Part shown: positions 24,930 to 36,627 of the stretch, piece by piece
How positions within the stretch are numbered: the stretch's first letter is position 1
Layout of the letters: every line of letters starts with the position of its first letter
NCBI RefSeq assembly: GCF_030463565.1
Contig: NC_134659.1
Span: 6,828,511 to 6,892,510, forward strand
Reading direction: 5' to 3'
Length of the DNA: 64,000 nucleotides
Origin: Pelecanus crispus
Lineage: Eukaryota > Chordata > Aves > Pelecaniformes > Pelecanidae
The notes under the pieces: model-generated
The model's input: only the letters and a program-made list of their open reading frames with translations
The model's database searches: none
What the model was told of the DNA's origin: nothing
Position numbers and translations under genes: made by a program

Positions 24930-25560
24930 TGGCCGGCTGTGTGTGCATGGTGTCTGGCTGCGTGTGCAGTGTCCGGCTGTGCATGTACAGTGTCCGGCTC
25001 TGCATGCACGGTGTCTGGCTGTGCATGCACAATGTCCAGCTGTGTGTGCACGGTGTCCAGCTGTGCGTGCAGGATGTCTGGCTGTGCATGCATGGTGTCC
25101 AGCTGTGCGTGCGCAATGTCTGGCTGTGCATGCACAATGGCTGTGTGTGCATGGTGTCCGGCTGTGCGTGCACGGTGTCCAGCTGTGCATGCACAATGGC
25201 TGTGTGTGCATGGTGTCTGGCTGTGCGTGCATGGTGTCCAGCTGTGCATGCACAATGGCTGTGTGTGCATGGTGTCTGGCTGTGCGTGCATGGTGTCCAG
25301 CTGTGCATGCACAATGTCCAGCTGTGCGTGCACAATGTCCAGCTGTGCACGCATGGTGTCCGGCTGTGCATGCACAATGTCCGGCTGTGTGTGCACGGTG
25401 TCCGGCTGTGCATGCACAATGTCCGGCTGTGCATGCACGGTGTCCGGCTGTGCATGCACGGTGTCCGGTTGTGCAGGCACAATGTCCAGCTGTGCATGCA
25501 TGGTGTCCGGTTGTGCAGGCACAATGTCCGGCTGCGTGTGCACAGTGTCCGGCTATGCGC
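24930..25560 (+). repeat. 21-bp minisatellite in SOX13 3' UTR (GTGTCCGGCTGTGCATGCAC-type)
   Basis: About 25-30 tandem copies of a unit of roughly 21 bp, consensus close to GTGTCCGGCTGTGCATGCAC plus one base (G or A), vary at a few positions (CCGG/CCAG/CTGG; GCATG/GCGTG). A shorter variant (ACAATGGCTGTGTGTGCATG) recurs three times as part of a higher-order unit of about 62 bp. Unit length is a multiple of three and mostly stop-free, so several frames on both strands stay open for more than 200 codons. Each unit holds an alternating purine-pyrimidine TGCATGCA core. It is a repeat, with no sign of a gene. Confidence 0.92.
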
Positions 25561-26041
25561 AGAGTCCGTGCACCGCCCTGTGGCAACAGCCAGAAACAGG
25601 CACCATGGCTGCGGCTGCAGGCACAGCCTGGCCTCCAGCCTGGCACCTTGCTGGGGGCGCAGAAGGAGCAGTGGCTGCGCGGGCTCCAGGCTGCAGCGGG
25701 GGACAAGCCCCGCAATGGGGGCTTTGCAGTGGAGCCATGCACTCAGCCCCAGGGTGGGGGTCCGGAGCAGCGGCTCTGCAGCATTGGGGCCCCGGTGCTG
25801 CTCCCCATGGGGCTGCCGTCAGGACATTTTTATCCACGGGAGGGTCCTGCCTCCTCACCCACCCAGCAAACACCTTTTCCCCTTCGTCAGTGCTTTATTT
25901 ATTCCCCTTCCCTGTGCTGCTCTGGCTGGGGCCGGGGTCCCTGGGGATGGGGTGCCAGCTCCCAGGGTGTGATGGGCTGTGCTGCAGAGGGGGCTGGAAG
26001 CAGATGTGCCCAACAAAAATGCAGCTCTTCCTCTCTTTGGG

Positions 26042-26072
<31 letters not shown>

Positions 26073-26175
26073 CTGTAAATATAGATAGAGCTTTATTTTG
26101 TTAATAAGACGATGAGTAACTTAACCTGTATATTTCACATACTTGTTTACAACTGTCCCCCCCACCCCTTGGCAC

Positions 26176-26181
26176 AATAAA
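26176..26181 (+). terminator. SOX13: Distal poly(A) signal AATAAA of SOX13
   Basis: AATAAA in the context GGCACAATAAAGATGAC sits at the end of an AT-rich segment that contrasts with the GC-rich flanks. It is the best candidate for the major SOX13 3' end. Confidence 0.75.
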
Positions 26182-26200
26182 GATGACTTTTTGGAGCAGA

Positions 26201-26944
26201 GATCTGGGTCTGGGCTTTGCCAGCCAGGGGGTCCAAGAGAGCAGAGGGCTGGAGAGCCGAGGGCTGGACGGGGAGCTCTCACCCCAGGCAGTCAGGCCAT
26301 AGATTGGGGGGGGGGGTGGGGGGTGTCGTTTCCCCCCTTCCCTGCCCCTCTTGCAGCACAGCCACCTCCTAAGGCTCTTGCTCCCTGCAGTGTTTTCACT
26401 TGCTTTTCACTTTTCTTTGCTCTTTCTCCGGCCCTATCCATCCGTGGTGGGTTCCAAGCTGCTCCGCTCTCCTTCCCACCTCTCAGCTGTGTTTTCTCAA
26501 GGTCTCCCCCCACATGGCAGCAGGTTTGGGGTTCAGCCTCTTCTGCCCAGTGCCCGCTGCAGCCAAGTGCCCCAAGCTGCCCTTGCCAGAGCTGGAGCCC
26601 AGCAGGGCCTTGGGGGGCCACGATGAAGACGTGGGATCAGCTCTGCAGAAAGTTTTTTAACCCATTTTAAACCACAGGGCATCATTCTGGGACAAGGACA
26701 ATCCTCGGCAGTTGCTGCCTGCAGGGAAGGGGCAGCGAATGCTGCATGCAGACACCCGACGGGAGGTCAGGAGTGTGGCGGGACATCAGCAGCCCACCCT
26801 GCGAGGAGATACCTCCACCAGCATCTCTGCTCCTGCTCTGGCCTTCCCCAGCACCTCCAGCCACAGGAAAAGGGCCGAGTGCCCCCCCAGGTCCCTGCTC
26901 CGGCACAAATCCTGCACCAGTCCCCACAGATCTGCCATCCCCCA
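26201..26944. other. Intergenic DNA between converging SOX13 and ETNK2
   Basis: This gap of about 0.75 kb separates the two poly(A) regions. No exon, RNA gene or mobile element is recognised. It includes a G-run near 26307-26325 and a pyrimidine-rich stretch. Confidence 0.6.
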
Positions 26945-28191
26945 TTTCCAGCTACTAGCGACTTTTATTTTTGCACCGAAACAAAACAGCGAATGTACCA
27001 ACAGTCCCAGTTCTTGTCGGGGCAGGTTCCTGTGCCCATGCGGAAGGGACGGCCTCCTTGTCCCCATACCGCTCGCCGAGCAGCCAAGGCAGGGGCAGAG
27101 GGGTCTGGTCCCACCCCGAGCTGATGCACGACCACTGTCATAAGCCAGACAGTGCTCAGCAAGTCGGGATCGCCCTCGCCGAGCCTGTGGCGGGGGAGCG
27201 GCTGGGTGCTGACGGGACGAAGCTGCGTGCGGCTCACGGAGCAGGTCGGCTCTGTTCAACCTCCTGCCGGGGGGTCCCACGCAGGGACACAGCCAAGAGA
27301 GGAGCACAGGGACGGTGCCCATGTGAGGGGCAGGACCACCCCCCGCCCCGGCCCCGGGGAAGGCAGAGCTGGGACCCCCTTGCTCCGGCAGCGCAGGATG
27401 CTACGAGAGAAGCCAGGATGAGCAGGGAGCTAATGGAAGTCTGGGAGACCATGGCCATGGGGAAAAGCAGAGCCAGCCGCAGGCTGAGCACAGCGCGGCA
27501 GGGGCAGGCACCCAGCGCCTGCCGGCAAAAGTCCGCTGGTCCCAAGCCCACGTTAGCTCACAGCTCTCGCTGGCCCTTGCTGCTCTGCACCATTCGAGCC
27601 GGAGCGCAGCAGCATCCACCCCTCGTGGAAAAGGATCCTCTGCTCAGGATCAACGCTGACCCAAGAAAGGTGCTGGTTTTGGGGGTGGGAGCCCACGTGG
27701 CACCGAGCAGGCAGGGCACAGGGGCCGGAGGGACCAGCGAAGGTGATGGGCACAGTGTGTGCGCTGGGCATCTAAAGCAAGTGGGCAGCTCTGGGGGTCC
27801 CGAGCAGATGGGGGGGACCCATTTCCCCCCTCGGGGACAGCACAGAGGCAGCAAACCGGGTGTCGGGCCAAGCAGCAGAAGTGCCAGCAAAGCACAGACC
27901 TGCCGGGCACCGGGGCTGAGCCGGGGCTCGGCGTTAAGGCGATGGTAAGGTTTCCTCGCGTAGGCAGGGGCCTCTCCGAGGCCGTGGTCCTCTCTAGCAT
28001 CTCATGGTCCAGTCTCAGGTATGTCCAGGGTCTCCTTTAATCGGTGGCTGGGTCAGAGCTCTTCTCCTCCCCCTTCCCACCGTCAGGATCTGCCCTCGCC
28101 CCCGGCCAGGGTGGGGAAGGGGCGAGGGGGATGCGAGGGGCTGTGGACGCAGCAAAGATAAAAAAGCTCAGGGTCTCACAGGCCTGAGATG
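26945..28191 (-). other. ETNK2: ETNK2 3' UTR
   Basis: This runs on the minus strand from the ETNK2 stop to just past the AATAAA at 26964-26969. It is about 1.2 kb and GC-rich, with no recognisable repeat. The far end drops in GC around the poly(A) signal. Confidence 0.6.
26964..26969 (-). terminator. ETNK2: Poly(A) signal of ETNK2
   Basis: AATAAA on the minus strand (TTTATT on plus), 1.2 kb after the ETNK2 stop, lies in a short AT-rich patch. It is the only canonical minus-strand signal noticed between the stop and SOX13. Confidence 0.6.
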
Positions 28192-31100
28192 CTATTTAGA
28201 AATCTGGAGGGCTGTGACCACCGGCTTCATCTTGAAGTACTGTTTAAACCTTAGCTTTGCATATCTGCCAAGAGAGGAGAGAGGGACAGACATGAGACAC
28301 CCGTCCCCCAGCCCTGTGTCCCCTGGCCACAGAGGATCTCTCCAGCACGGAGGGACCACTGGGATCCTCTCACTCCAGTCCTTTAACACTGAACTGCGCT
28401 GGGAGCAAATGCCTCCCCAGCCCTGGCCGACTCACCTTAAGAAGTTAAAGTCTATGGTAGAGTATTTATCCTGGATCAGGCCCCAGCATGCCCAGAGGAA
28501 ATGGGATGCCTGCAACAGACAGAAGAAGGATCAGAAGGAGCATCCTTGCCCACGGGATGAGTCGCTCACGCCTCTCCTGGCCGGGTCCCAGAAGTCCCGT
28601 GGCTGTGACGACAGGACACGGGGTGGCAGGCAGCCGGGGCTGGCCCACACGTGTGTTTTTATACGCTCCGGAGGCTGGTCCCAGCCCGGGCAAGGGATGC
28701 CAGCAGGAAGGATGCTGCACTGCAACACAACACGCTCAGCGTACCAGCATCTGCGTTTGCAGCCGGGACGTCCCTCCTGGCAGCTCCATCCAGGAAACCA
28801 ACCGAGATGTTGCCCTAAGTTTCCAGAAAATTGGCTCTGCCTGCCCATGGCATTTACCAAAGAGGATTTCCTCACGCTCGGCTGCACCCAGGGTCTGCCT
28901 GGCCTCTCTGAAGGGATGCCCAAGGCCACAGCTATCAGAGACACGCTGTCCCTTGGCACATATCGGTGGGACGGCAGGTGGCCAGCGCTGTCTTTGACCT
29001 TGCCCAGGGGTTCAGCGCCTCTGAGGTGCAGCCGGGCTCTTTGGGGCAGCCTCCTGCCCCCGGTGCCCCCAAGCCCCCAGGCTGGTACAGCCCTCCAGAG
29101 AGGCTTGCTCCTTCCCATCTCCACCACTCACCAAAGAAAACTTGTTCACTTGCACGTAGAGAGCCTCCAGCTCCTCCTCGGACACCCCTGTGCCTCCTTG
29201 GTCCCCCTGGGTGAGCTGCTTGTAGGCCTGCAGGTAGGAGCGCAGCCACTGCAGCTGGGTCTCCTTGCTGGGGTAGAGGCGGTAATCCACCTCCTTCACG
29301 CCTGCGAGGGGAGCCGAGGTCAGTGATGCCCAAGGGGCAGAAAGGCAAAAGGGAAGGTTTCTCCAGGGCAAAGCGGTGTGACCGTGGGGCTCTCCCCGTG
29401 CGTGACCGGGTGAGTGAAACCCCTGGCAGCCCCCGGCTTGCACAAGCCGGGGATCAGCCCGCCGGCTCGAGGCACGCACCCAGCCCTCGCGCGCTTAAGA
29501 GCTGGGCTCACGCGGGCGTTGCATCCCAGCAGCAGCCAGGCCGCTCGCCGCCGGCAGCACGGCGCTCGATGCCGGCAGTGTCCCTTCCTCGCACGTCGCT
29601 CCAACCCCAGGCAGCCCGAGGAGGAACTGCCCCACTTCCCACCATGGCACTGGGGATGCAACTTGTCTCCTCCATCCCCAGGGACAGGGAGACCCCGGGG
29701 CAGCCGCTGCAACTGCGGGGGGGCCTTCGGTGCCATGGAGAGGAGCCCGACTCACCTGCAAACTCATTAAAGTGGTTTCCAATGTCGAAAGCCTGGTAGT
29801 TGTAGCCAGTGTACTCGTAGTCTATGAAGCGAACGTGCTCTGCGGAGGCAAAGGCGGGGGCTGTGAGAGGGGCTGGAGCCGGAGCCGCCAGCCCCCGGGG
29901 AGGCGGGCGAGGGACAGACCCCAGACCCCTCTGCCAGGCGCGCGAAGCTGCTGCCACGAACCTTGCGTCCCGTCGTAGATGATGTTCTTGCAGAGCAGGT
30001 CGTTGTGGCAAAGCACGATGGGGGACCCCAGCTGGGAGAGCGTTTCCTTCATCCAGGCCAGCTCGTGCTCAAGCATCTCCAGGCTGGGCACATCCTGCTG
30101 GAGGCTGGGGAAGGGGACGGGATGGAATCACTTGTGCTCACGGGGAACCTCCCTCGGGGGCAGAGGGGCAGCGTTGCCCCTTGCTTCCCTCTGTGCATTT
30201 GATAAACGAACCCATCAGCGACACAAAGCGAGGGCTAACGAGGCCGTATTTGGCGGAGAGGTCAGGTTTGGCTTGGACATCCTCCAGCGTGCTGCGTGGC
30301 AGCCAGGGCGCCTGGCAGATGCCACGGCGCAGCCTCAGCCCTTCCCCTCTCCCCGCTAACACCTGCATCCCTCCCCCAAATCCACCCAACCAGCCACCGA
30401 GCCCCTCAGCGCTCGCTCCCAAAGCGCCCAACGAACCCCCAGGCAACGGGAATTTTTCGGACTCTGCCAGGGCACGTACCCTCTCGGTAACCTCCGAAGT
30501 TTCAATTCCAAGACGACAGCCAGTTAATGATTACCTAATTGGCTGCACTGAAGGTGCAGGCTTGGGTAAAGTCTGCCTGCAGCGGGGCAAGTGCTGAGAA
30601 AAGCCCTGTGTCCTGCCACCGCCGCTCAGGGAACAGGTTAATTATTCACTTGCCTCCAGGTTCATTCACCTCCACCACCTCTTGGGGCTGCCCGCATCCT
30701 TCCCAGGCACCCCGGCACTCACCTGGCATGAACCCAGGCTCCCAGAAATGGGATGAACTGGTTTGAAGTGGGAACTGGCTGCTTTAATCTATACTGGGTG
30801 TCTAGCATCCCCTCCAACGTCAGCTCAACCTTGCTGCTTGGATCCCCGCCATAAGACGGGCTTGAGCTTCAGCTTATTCTAGGGAGGGCTTAAAATGCGA
30901 GCTCGATTTGCAGGGAGGAGGTGGCGGCGGCTTATTACAGCAGGTGGGAGTCTCTGGCTCAGGCCGGATCCTGCCTGGGTGCTGTACGAGCACAGCCCAG
31001 AGCTGCCTCTGCTCTAACGCTGCTCCCAGACTGGCAGGAGGAAGGGCGCCGAAGGGTGCGTGGAGATGCCCCCGTCCCACCTGCTCCTGGGGGCTCGGCC

Positions 31101-34100
31101 ACGAGTTTGCTTGCAGAGGGATCGCGATCCAGATGTGGCCACGTGGCCGGATCCAGCCCCGCCACCGTCCCCAGCCCCACTCACCAACCCCAGGCTCCTG
31201 CAGAGGCTTTACCGGGGACGCGGAGCTCTTCCCCCCGGTCCCATACGGGGAAGACTTAGAGATGGGTGGGCAGCGGATGCCCAAGCCAGAGCCTGGCTCT
31301 TTGGGATCCCTCTGCCTTTACCTGGGGTTGGATACCTTTGGGCTGAGATCCGTCTTCACGAGGGTGAGGTATTTGTGCAGCTTCTGCCAGAGGATGGGCT
31401 TGGGGAGGCTCCCGTTGGCGTGGATGGCGTGCACCCGGGCCATCTCCCGGGCCACCAGCCTGGAAGGAAAGGCGGATGTGCAGGTGAGAGGTGGGCGCGC
31501 AGCAGCGTTCCCGAGAGGAGAGCTCCTCAAAACCAGCCTTGAGACATCTTGAGGGGGTTTCCCCGAAAGCCATGTTTAAAAATGCAGGGTCAGCACAGCT
31601 GAAACTCCCCTCCCACTTCAGCTGCGAGCCTCTGAAGCATTTCAAGACCTGGTCTGGGTCAAAAGCAGCATTCACCTTTCCAGGGCAAGTTCAGATAAAA
31701 GCTGTGGTTCCCATGCAATCTCTGTTCACCAAAAGCTGATGCTTTAAAAACACGGTGGTAAACCTGGCTGCAGTTTGACCCATTTACCCCCCAGCACCAC
31801 CCAGGTTTGTGCACATCAGCGATGCTCGAGCACCGACCTGGAGCAAAGGCAGCGAGGGGGAGAGCTGGAAACGCGGAGCAAACCCCTCGCCGGTGCCCCC
31901 ATCCCACACTTCCTCCCCTGACCTGCACACCTGAAGATGTGGGGGTCCCGCACGTGGTCGGGCCCCAGCGCGATGCCCGGCAGGAACTGGTAGCAGAGCC
32001 CGTTCTGGAAGGCGCAGTAGAGGTCGGGAGCGCAGCCGTGGGCACGCAGCACCTGGAAGTTCCTCAGCTCCGTCTCCCGGTCCACGAACAGCTCCGTCTT
32101 CCTGCCGTAGACACGGACCAGCACCGCATCCGCCATGCCCTCGTCCGTGTAGCAGGCCACGAGCTTGTTGGTGATGCCGTCGGTGAAGAGCTGGAGGGGG
32201 AGAGGGGCGGCAGAGCCGATGCCTGTACGTCCCTGCCACGCCAGCCGGGCACGGGGGAAACCCCCTTCCCACCAGCAGAACCCAGGTGGCAAAGGCAGTA
32301 ACGGGCAAAAAAAGCACGAAGCAGCAGCGCCCGCAGCAGCCAGGAAAGCTCCCGTGGCGGGCGGCACGAGTTTGCGAGACCTTGAGGCTCCGGCATGAAC
32401 TGGGGCTCTGCACGGGGCCGCAGGCACAAGGCTTCAGCAGCACAAAGCTGGCGATTTGGGTGGAAATCTTTGCATTTTTCACCTGGGCGCTCAGGATCAG
32501 CTCAGGCTAGGTGTGCCGCCAGCACGCTTGGCATGCGAGCGGCCCCGGGAATCGCTCCCCCAGAAAAAAAAAAAAAAAAAAAAAAAATCAGTGCAAATCT
32601 TTTGGCACAAAATTAAAAAAAAAATCCGAAAAACCGCAACAAACCAAACAAAACACCCAGCAAACAACACGGAGCAAATACCATCACCCCATTTCCTCCT
32701 CCCGACCCTCCCCGCGGGGCCGGGTTGCTGATAGGCAGGGACGTCTCTGCTGGGGACGCCTCGTGTCACCGCTCTGACGGCTCCTCGCAGATGGAAAGAG
32801 AGTTTTGTTCTCCCGGCGCCCCGGCTTGGCCGCCTGCCCGCGCACATGCAGGGGCTGCCGCTGCCGCCCGCGCCGGGCTCCTCGCCCCATCCCGCGGCGA
32901 TTTCAGTCGCCTCCGGTGCGCCGAGGGGTTTGGGTCTCCATCGCCCCAGGGGAGACCCCGGCCCCATCGTCCCCCCCGCAAGCAGGGTGCTCAGCCCCAG
33001 GGTGCTCAGCCCCACGCGGCTCCGGCTCGGCACCGAGCGTGCCGGGGTGCCACTGCTCCCCACGAGAGCCATTTCTTTACCCCCTTTGGGTTCGGGGAGC
33101 CGGAGCAGGTGTGACGCTGGCGGAGCGGGAGGGGGGCGAAGGCGCGTGCTACGGCAGCAGCGGTGCTCGGGGGTGGGACAGCTAATTTTAGACATCCCAC
33201 TCAGCAACTCTTGCTCCTATATAGGGTGCCTATATATAGGGCTCCCCATGCAGCCTCCTGAGGGAAACTCAAAGCACTGGAATGAGACGCCCGCAGTTAG
33301 ACGGCGCTAACACCCCTCGTTACGCAGCTGGCTGGTGTTGGATTCGGGGTGAGCACGGTGGGCGGCGAGCCGGGGGCCACGTCCCCTCGGGCTGCTGCCC
33401 CTCGGCTGCGCTGGGGCAGGCTGAACCTCCTCAAGCAGCCAAGCTGCTTTTCCCAGGCCAGATAATCTGTGTTTCCACCACGATGCAACGCTCAGCACTC
33501 TCCTCTCCTTGTCCTGCCAGGCCCCGGAGGCCAGAAATTCAGCAAGCAAAAGGTGTCATGGCCCATCCACGCAGAAGACGTTGCAACCTGGGGCCGGTGC
33601 CCTCCATCAGCCACGCGCCCGTCGGCCGCAGGTGGACGGCTCCGCGTTGAGACGCTCAGAGCCGCCTCGCCTGCGAGTCCTCGCGCTGCTTTGTTTTGCT
33701 GCTCGACAAGCCCAGTCAGCCCTTTCCAGTGGGTTTAACGGGATTACTGAGCCTTATCCCCCCTGGATTCTAGGCCACTAACTTTGGAGACTCACACGTG
33801 GTTCGTCAGCAACCTGCACACATGCACGCAGGGGCTTGCCTGGTTTGGAGGCGGCAGCTCCTCCAGCTCCCGAGCGTGGCTGCTTGGAGATGCCCGGTGC
33901 TATTCCTCGTGGACCCAAAGTGCAGTCAGCTATCAGCAGGGCCGCAGCGCTGCTACCAGCCCGAATCCTTCCCTGCTGCGGTTGCGTGACAGCAGGGAGC
34001 GGGGGAAAGCGAGTGTGACTCCACACCAGGAGCCACGAGCAATTAAATGCGAAGCAAGACCCGAGCCCTGTGCAAAGATGCTGAAGCGAAGCAGCTCCAT

Positions 34101-36289
34101 CCAACGCCCCGGCGCTGCGCCTGCCACGAGAGCCCTCGGCACCCCCGAAGCACCGCCGCGTCGGCTGCCTCCCTGCGCAGGCACCCCCAGTGCCGCTCCC
34201 CAGCCGGGGAGGCAGCCGGCAGCCCCAGGCCGGGCTGCAGCAGGGCACCTTGTTGCCAAAGTCAGGCTAAAAAAGTCCAGCCATGCCGGAGTCCTCGGAG
34301 GGGTTTGGCTCCACATCGCTGCTGCTCTTCTTATCGCCGGATGAGGGATGGAGGAGTGCGTGCTTCCCTGATAGCGTGGCTGGCTGACTCACTGGCACCG
34401 CCTGTGCCTTCTCCGTACGGAGATGCTTCTGCCCAGGGACAGAGCTTAAAGAATGAGGAACGGGAGCCCTGCAAAGCACAGCCTGGAGCACAAGGGGCTG
34501 AAGACCCCAGCAAGCAGAGGGCAGGCAGGGGAGGCCAAGCACCCAGACCCTTCCTCCCCATCTTCCACGCCCTGCTCCAAGCACTGGGAGATGTTTTCCC
34601 GTGTCGCCGGTGCAGCCTGGTACAGCCCCTGCAAGCAGCTGTGCACTGACACCGTGCAACGAGGTGGTGCGAACCGGGCACCGCTCCAGTGCGCGGAGGA
34701 AAGCGAACAGGAACGCTAATAGGAACCAGCTGAGGACCAGTGCACTGCTCCAATCCCCTCCCAAAACAGCTCTTGCAATAGCAGCTAAGGCAAACGCAAC
34801 TGGAGGTTTCCCCTCCCAACTCCTAAGGGTTTGGGTTTGTTTTTTTTTTTTTTTTTAATTAAAAACACATGCACGCACACACAAGCTGCTGTTGAACACT
34901 GACCCCCTCCGATGCCTGGAGAGAGCCTGGTTACCAGAGAGCTGGGTCCCTCTCAAACAGCCATCACAGGTCTGCGCTCGGTGCTGCACAGAGGCAGAGA
35001 TGTTTCCTGCCCCTACAACTCCGTGCTCCGAGGAACTCGAACTCCGAGCTTCCTGCCCATTGCCATCTGCCCTTTCCCATGTATTTTCCTGCAGCTTCTT
35101 GTATTTAATTACACTTGGCTATTAATACATTTTTAATGACACTTGAGGCACACGGGAAGCCTGTGCCTTCAGAGGACGTGCGTACGCACGTATATACATT
35201 TAAGCGCACCCAGCTCTGCCGCCTCCACGCTCCCCTGCCCATCGCCAGGAGCCCGGCGAGGGCACGGACACCACCGGCTTCGCTTTCCCACCTGAGAGCT
35301 GGCACCCCTGGGCAGAGGTGAGGAGGGGGAGAGAGACTCCCACGTCAGGCAGCTGCCAGCCCCGCTCTCCCGGCCACCGCAGCAAAGCCCTGCCAGCTCC
35401 GGACAGCCAAGCCCCGTCCCGTGCAAGGAACCCAGCGCTAAATCCCATCTCCCATCCAAACCGGTGCTCAGCCCACGCGACCTGGCAAAGGTGCAAGCCC
35501 AGGAGTAACCCAAGCTGCTCCCGGGAGCAGCTACTCCTGCGGGCAGGGGCCTGGCAGCATGGGGTGCAGGCAGGGGTGCAGCACCTGCAGGAGAGGCGCC
35601 GGGGGCACCAGCAGTGCGGCCCCCCAGCCTTCGCCCACCTTGGCAGCCTCCGGGGACCCTGGGGACCCACTTGCGCTCACAGTCGCGGCTCAGTGACTGC
35701 CCGAGGGGTCCCCAAAGCCTGCTGGGGGTGGGCTGGGGGGGGGTCACACCTGCGCACACCCGATCGGCCCCGGTTACGCTGCGGGAGCGGAGAACTGGGG
35801 GTGGGGGGTCAGGATGAGCGTACCCTCCTTGGCAGGTCCTACAGCCCCCCATGGGGGGTCTTACAGCCACCCTCACGCGGACCTTAGAGCCCCCCCCCCC
35901 TCGAGCGAGCTCTGGAGCTGCCCCAGGGCGGGCCCCATAGCACCCGGGGGGACACCCACAGCCCCCCTGGGGCGCACCCCAGAGCCCCCCAGGCTGGGCT
36001 CTGCAGCCCCCTCGGACCATCGGCCGCTGCGGGGGCCGGTCCCCCGGGGGGGGGGGGGGTGTCCTCGCAGGGTCTGTCCCGTCCCCCCGTCCCCCCCCCC
36101 GGGGCGTACCTTGGTCTTCACCCTGGCCGGCTCCCAGGCGGGTCTCAGCTCCCGCATGAGCCGCAGCGCTCCGGGCAGCACATCGCCCTCGTCCACCGCA
36201 ATGCCGAGGTGGGGCACGGCGGGGGGCTCCACCCCGCCACCCTTCTGCAGCCCCGGGCAGCGGGAGCAGCGGCCGGGCGGCACGGCCAT
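28192..36289 (-). CDS. ETNK2: ETNK2, ethanolamine kinase 2 (8 exons, 366 aa)
   Basis: A cytosolic kinase that phosphorylates ethanolamine with ATP, the first step of the CDP-ethanolamine route to phosphatidylethanolamine. Exons in reading order are 36289-36110, 32190-31931, 31459-31336, 30097-29962, 29839-29756, 29301-29132, 28509-28436 and 28264-28192. They total 1101 nt with phases closing; human ETNK2 is 386 aa. Visible motifs are FTDGITNKLV (ATP-binding lobe, start of exon 2), the phosphotransferase motif HNDLLCKN with catalytic Asp about 221, and the choline-kinase motif IDYEYTGYNYQAFDIGNHF with metal-binding Asp about 240. The start MAVPPG is chosen because it matches the human N-terminus and has G at -3 and +4. 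Two in-frame ATGs lie upstream at 36385 and 36322. Exon 4 has alternative AGs three bases apart (Gln-Asp or Asp start). The gene looks intact. Confidence 0.96.
32191..36109 (-). other. ETNK2: ETNK2 intron 1 (3.9 kb)
   Basis: This is the largest ETNK2 intron. It holds a 24-bp A-tract (32564-32587) with A-rich flanks to about 32690, a CArG/MEF2-like doublet near 33.2 kb, a T-tract at 34837-34856 and a stretch of C/G homopolymers near the exon 1 end. No coding exon of another gene is recognised. Confidence 0.6.
33216..33240. promoter_or_regulatory. CArG box plus MEF2-like palindrome in ETNK2 intron 1
   Basis: CCTATATAGG (33216-33225) is a perfect SRF-type CArG box, CC(A/T)6GG. Four bases on, CCTATATATAGG (33229-33240) contains CTATATATAG, a perfect MEF2-type core. 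Both are palindromic. They stand alone in GC-rich DNA, suggesting a muscle- or serum-responsive element. Motif identity is seen; function is inference. Confidence 0.35.
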
Positions 36290-36560
36290 AGCCAGCTCCG
36301 CGCTCCGGGAGCCGCGGCCCATGTGCCGGGGGGTGCCGCGGGGCCGGCGGCCGCGGGGAGGAGCCGCTCGCCGTTGGGAAGCCATGAGTCACCGGCCCGC
36401 CCCCCGCCGCCCGCCTCCCGCGGCAGCGCCCGCCCGCCCCGCCGCCCGCATTGTGAGGTCAGCGGGACCCCGCCGGGACCCCCCCCGGCACCCGCACCGG
36501 CACCCCCCCCCGCGACGCCCCCCGGGACCCCCCCCCCCCCACCGCACCTGCTACCGGGGA
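36290..36560 (-). promoter_or_regulatory. ETNK2: ETNK2 CpG-rich promoter and 5' UTR
   Basis: CpG- and C-run-rich DNA lies directly upstream of the ETNK2 start, with no TATA box seen. Two more in-frame ATGs (36385 and 36322) lie here. The 12-bp minisatellite array begins only about 70 bp further upstream, so the promoter region is compact. The transcription start cannot be placed precisely. Confidence 0.45.
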
Positions 36561-36627
36561 CACCCCCCCCCCCGGGCCCCTCAGCCATCCCGGGGGGCTC
36601 CGCACCCCCCTCCCCAATCCCTTTGGG

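Larger units (their letters stand above)
23939..26200 (+). other. SOX13: SOX13 3' UTR
   Basis: This runs from the stop codon to the distal poly(A) signal at 26176. The first 650 bp are GC-rich. A proximal poly(A) signal at 24629 would give a short form. The middle holds a 21-bp minisatellite. The last 170 bp switch to AT-rich DNA (a T-tract at 26041-26065, then GTAAATATAGATAG-type sequence), which looks like the native 3' terminus. Long open frames across the minisatellite are repeat artefacts. Confidence 0.75.

Noticed and set aside
24712-26067. Very long open frames (more than 350 codons) on both strands in the SOX13 3' UTR
   Set aside because: They follow the 21-bp minisatellite, whose unit is a multiple of three and mostly free of stops. 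There is no domain, splice structure or family likeness.
32564-32690. A-tract with A-rich flank as a processed pseudogene tail
   Set aside because: No gene-like sequence precedes it on plus and no target-site duplication was found; treated as simple A-rich sequence.
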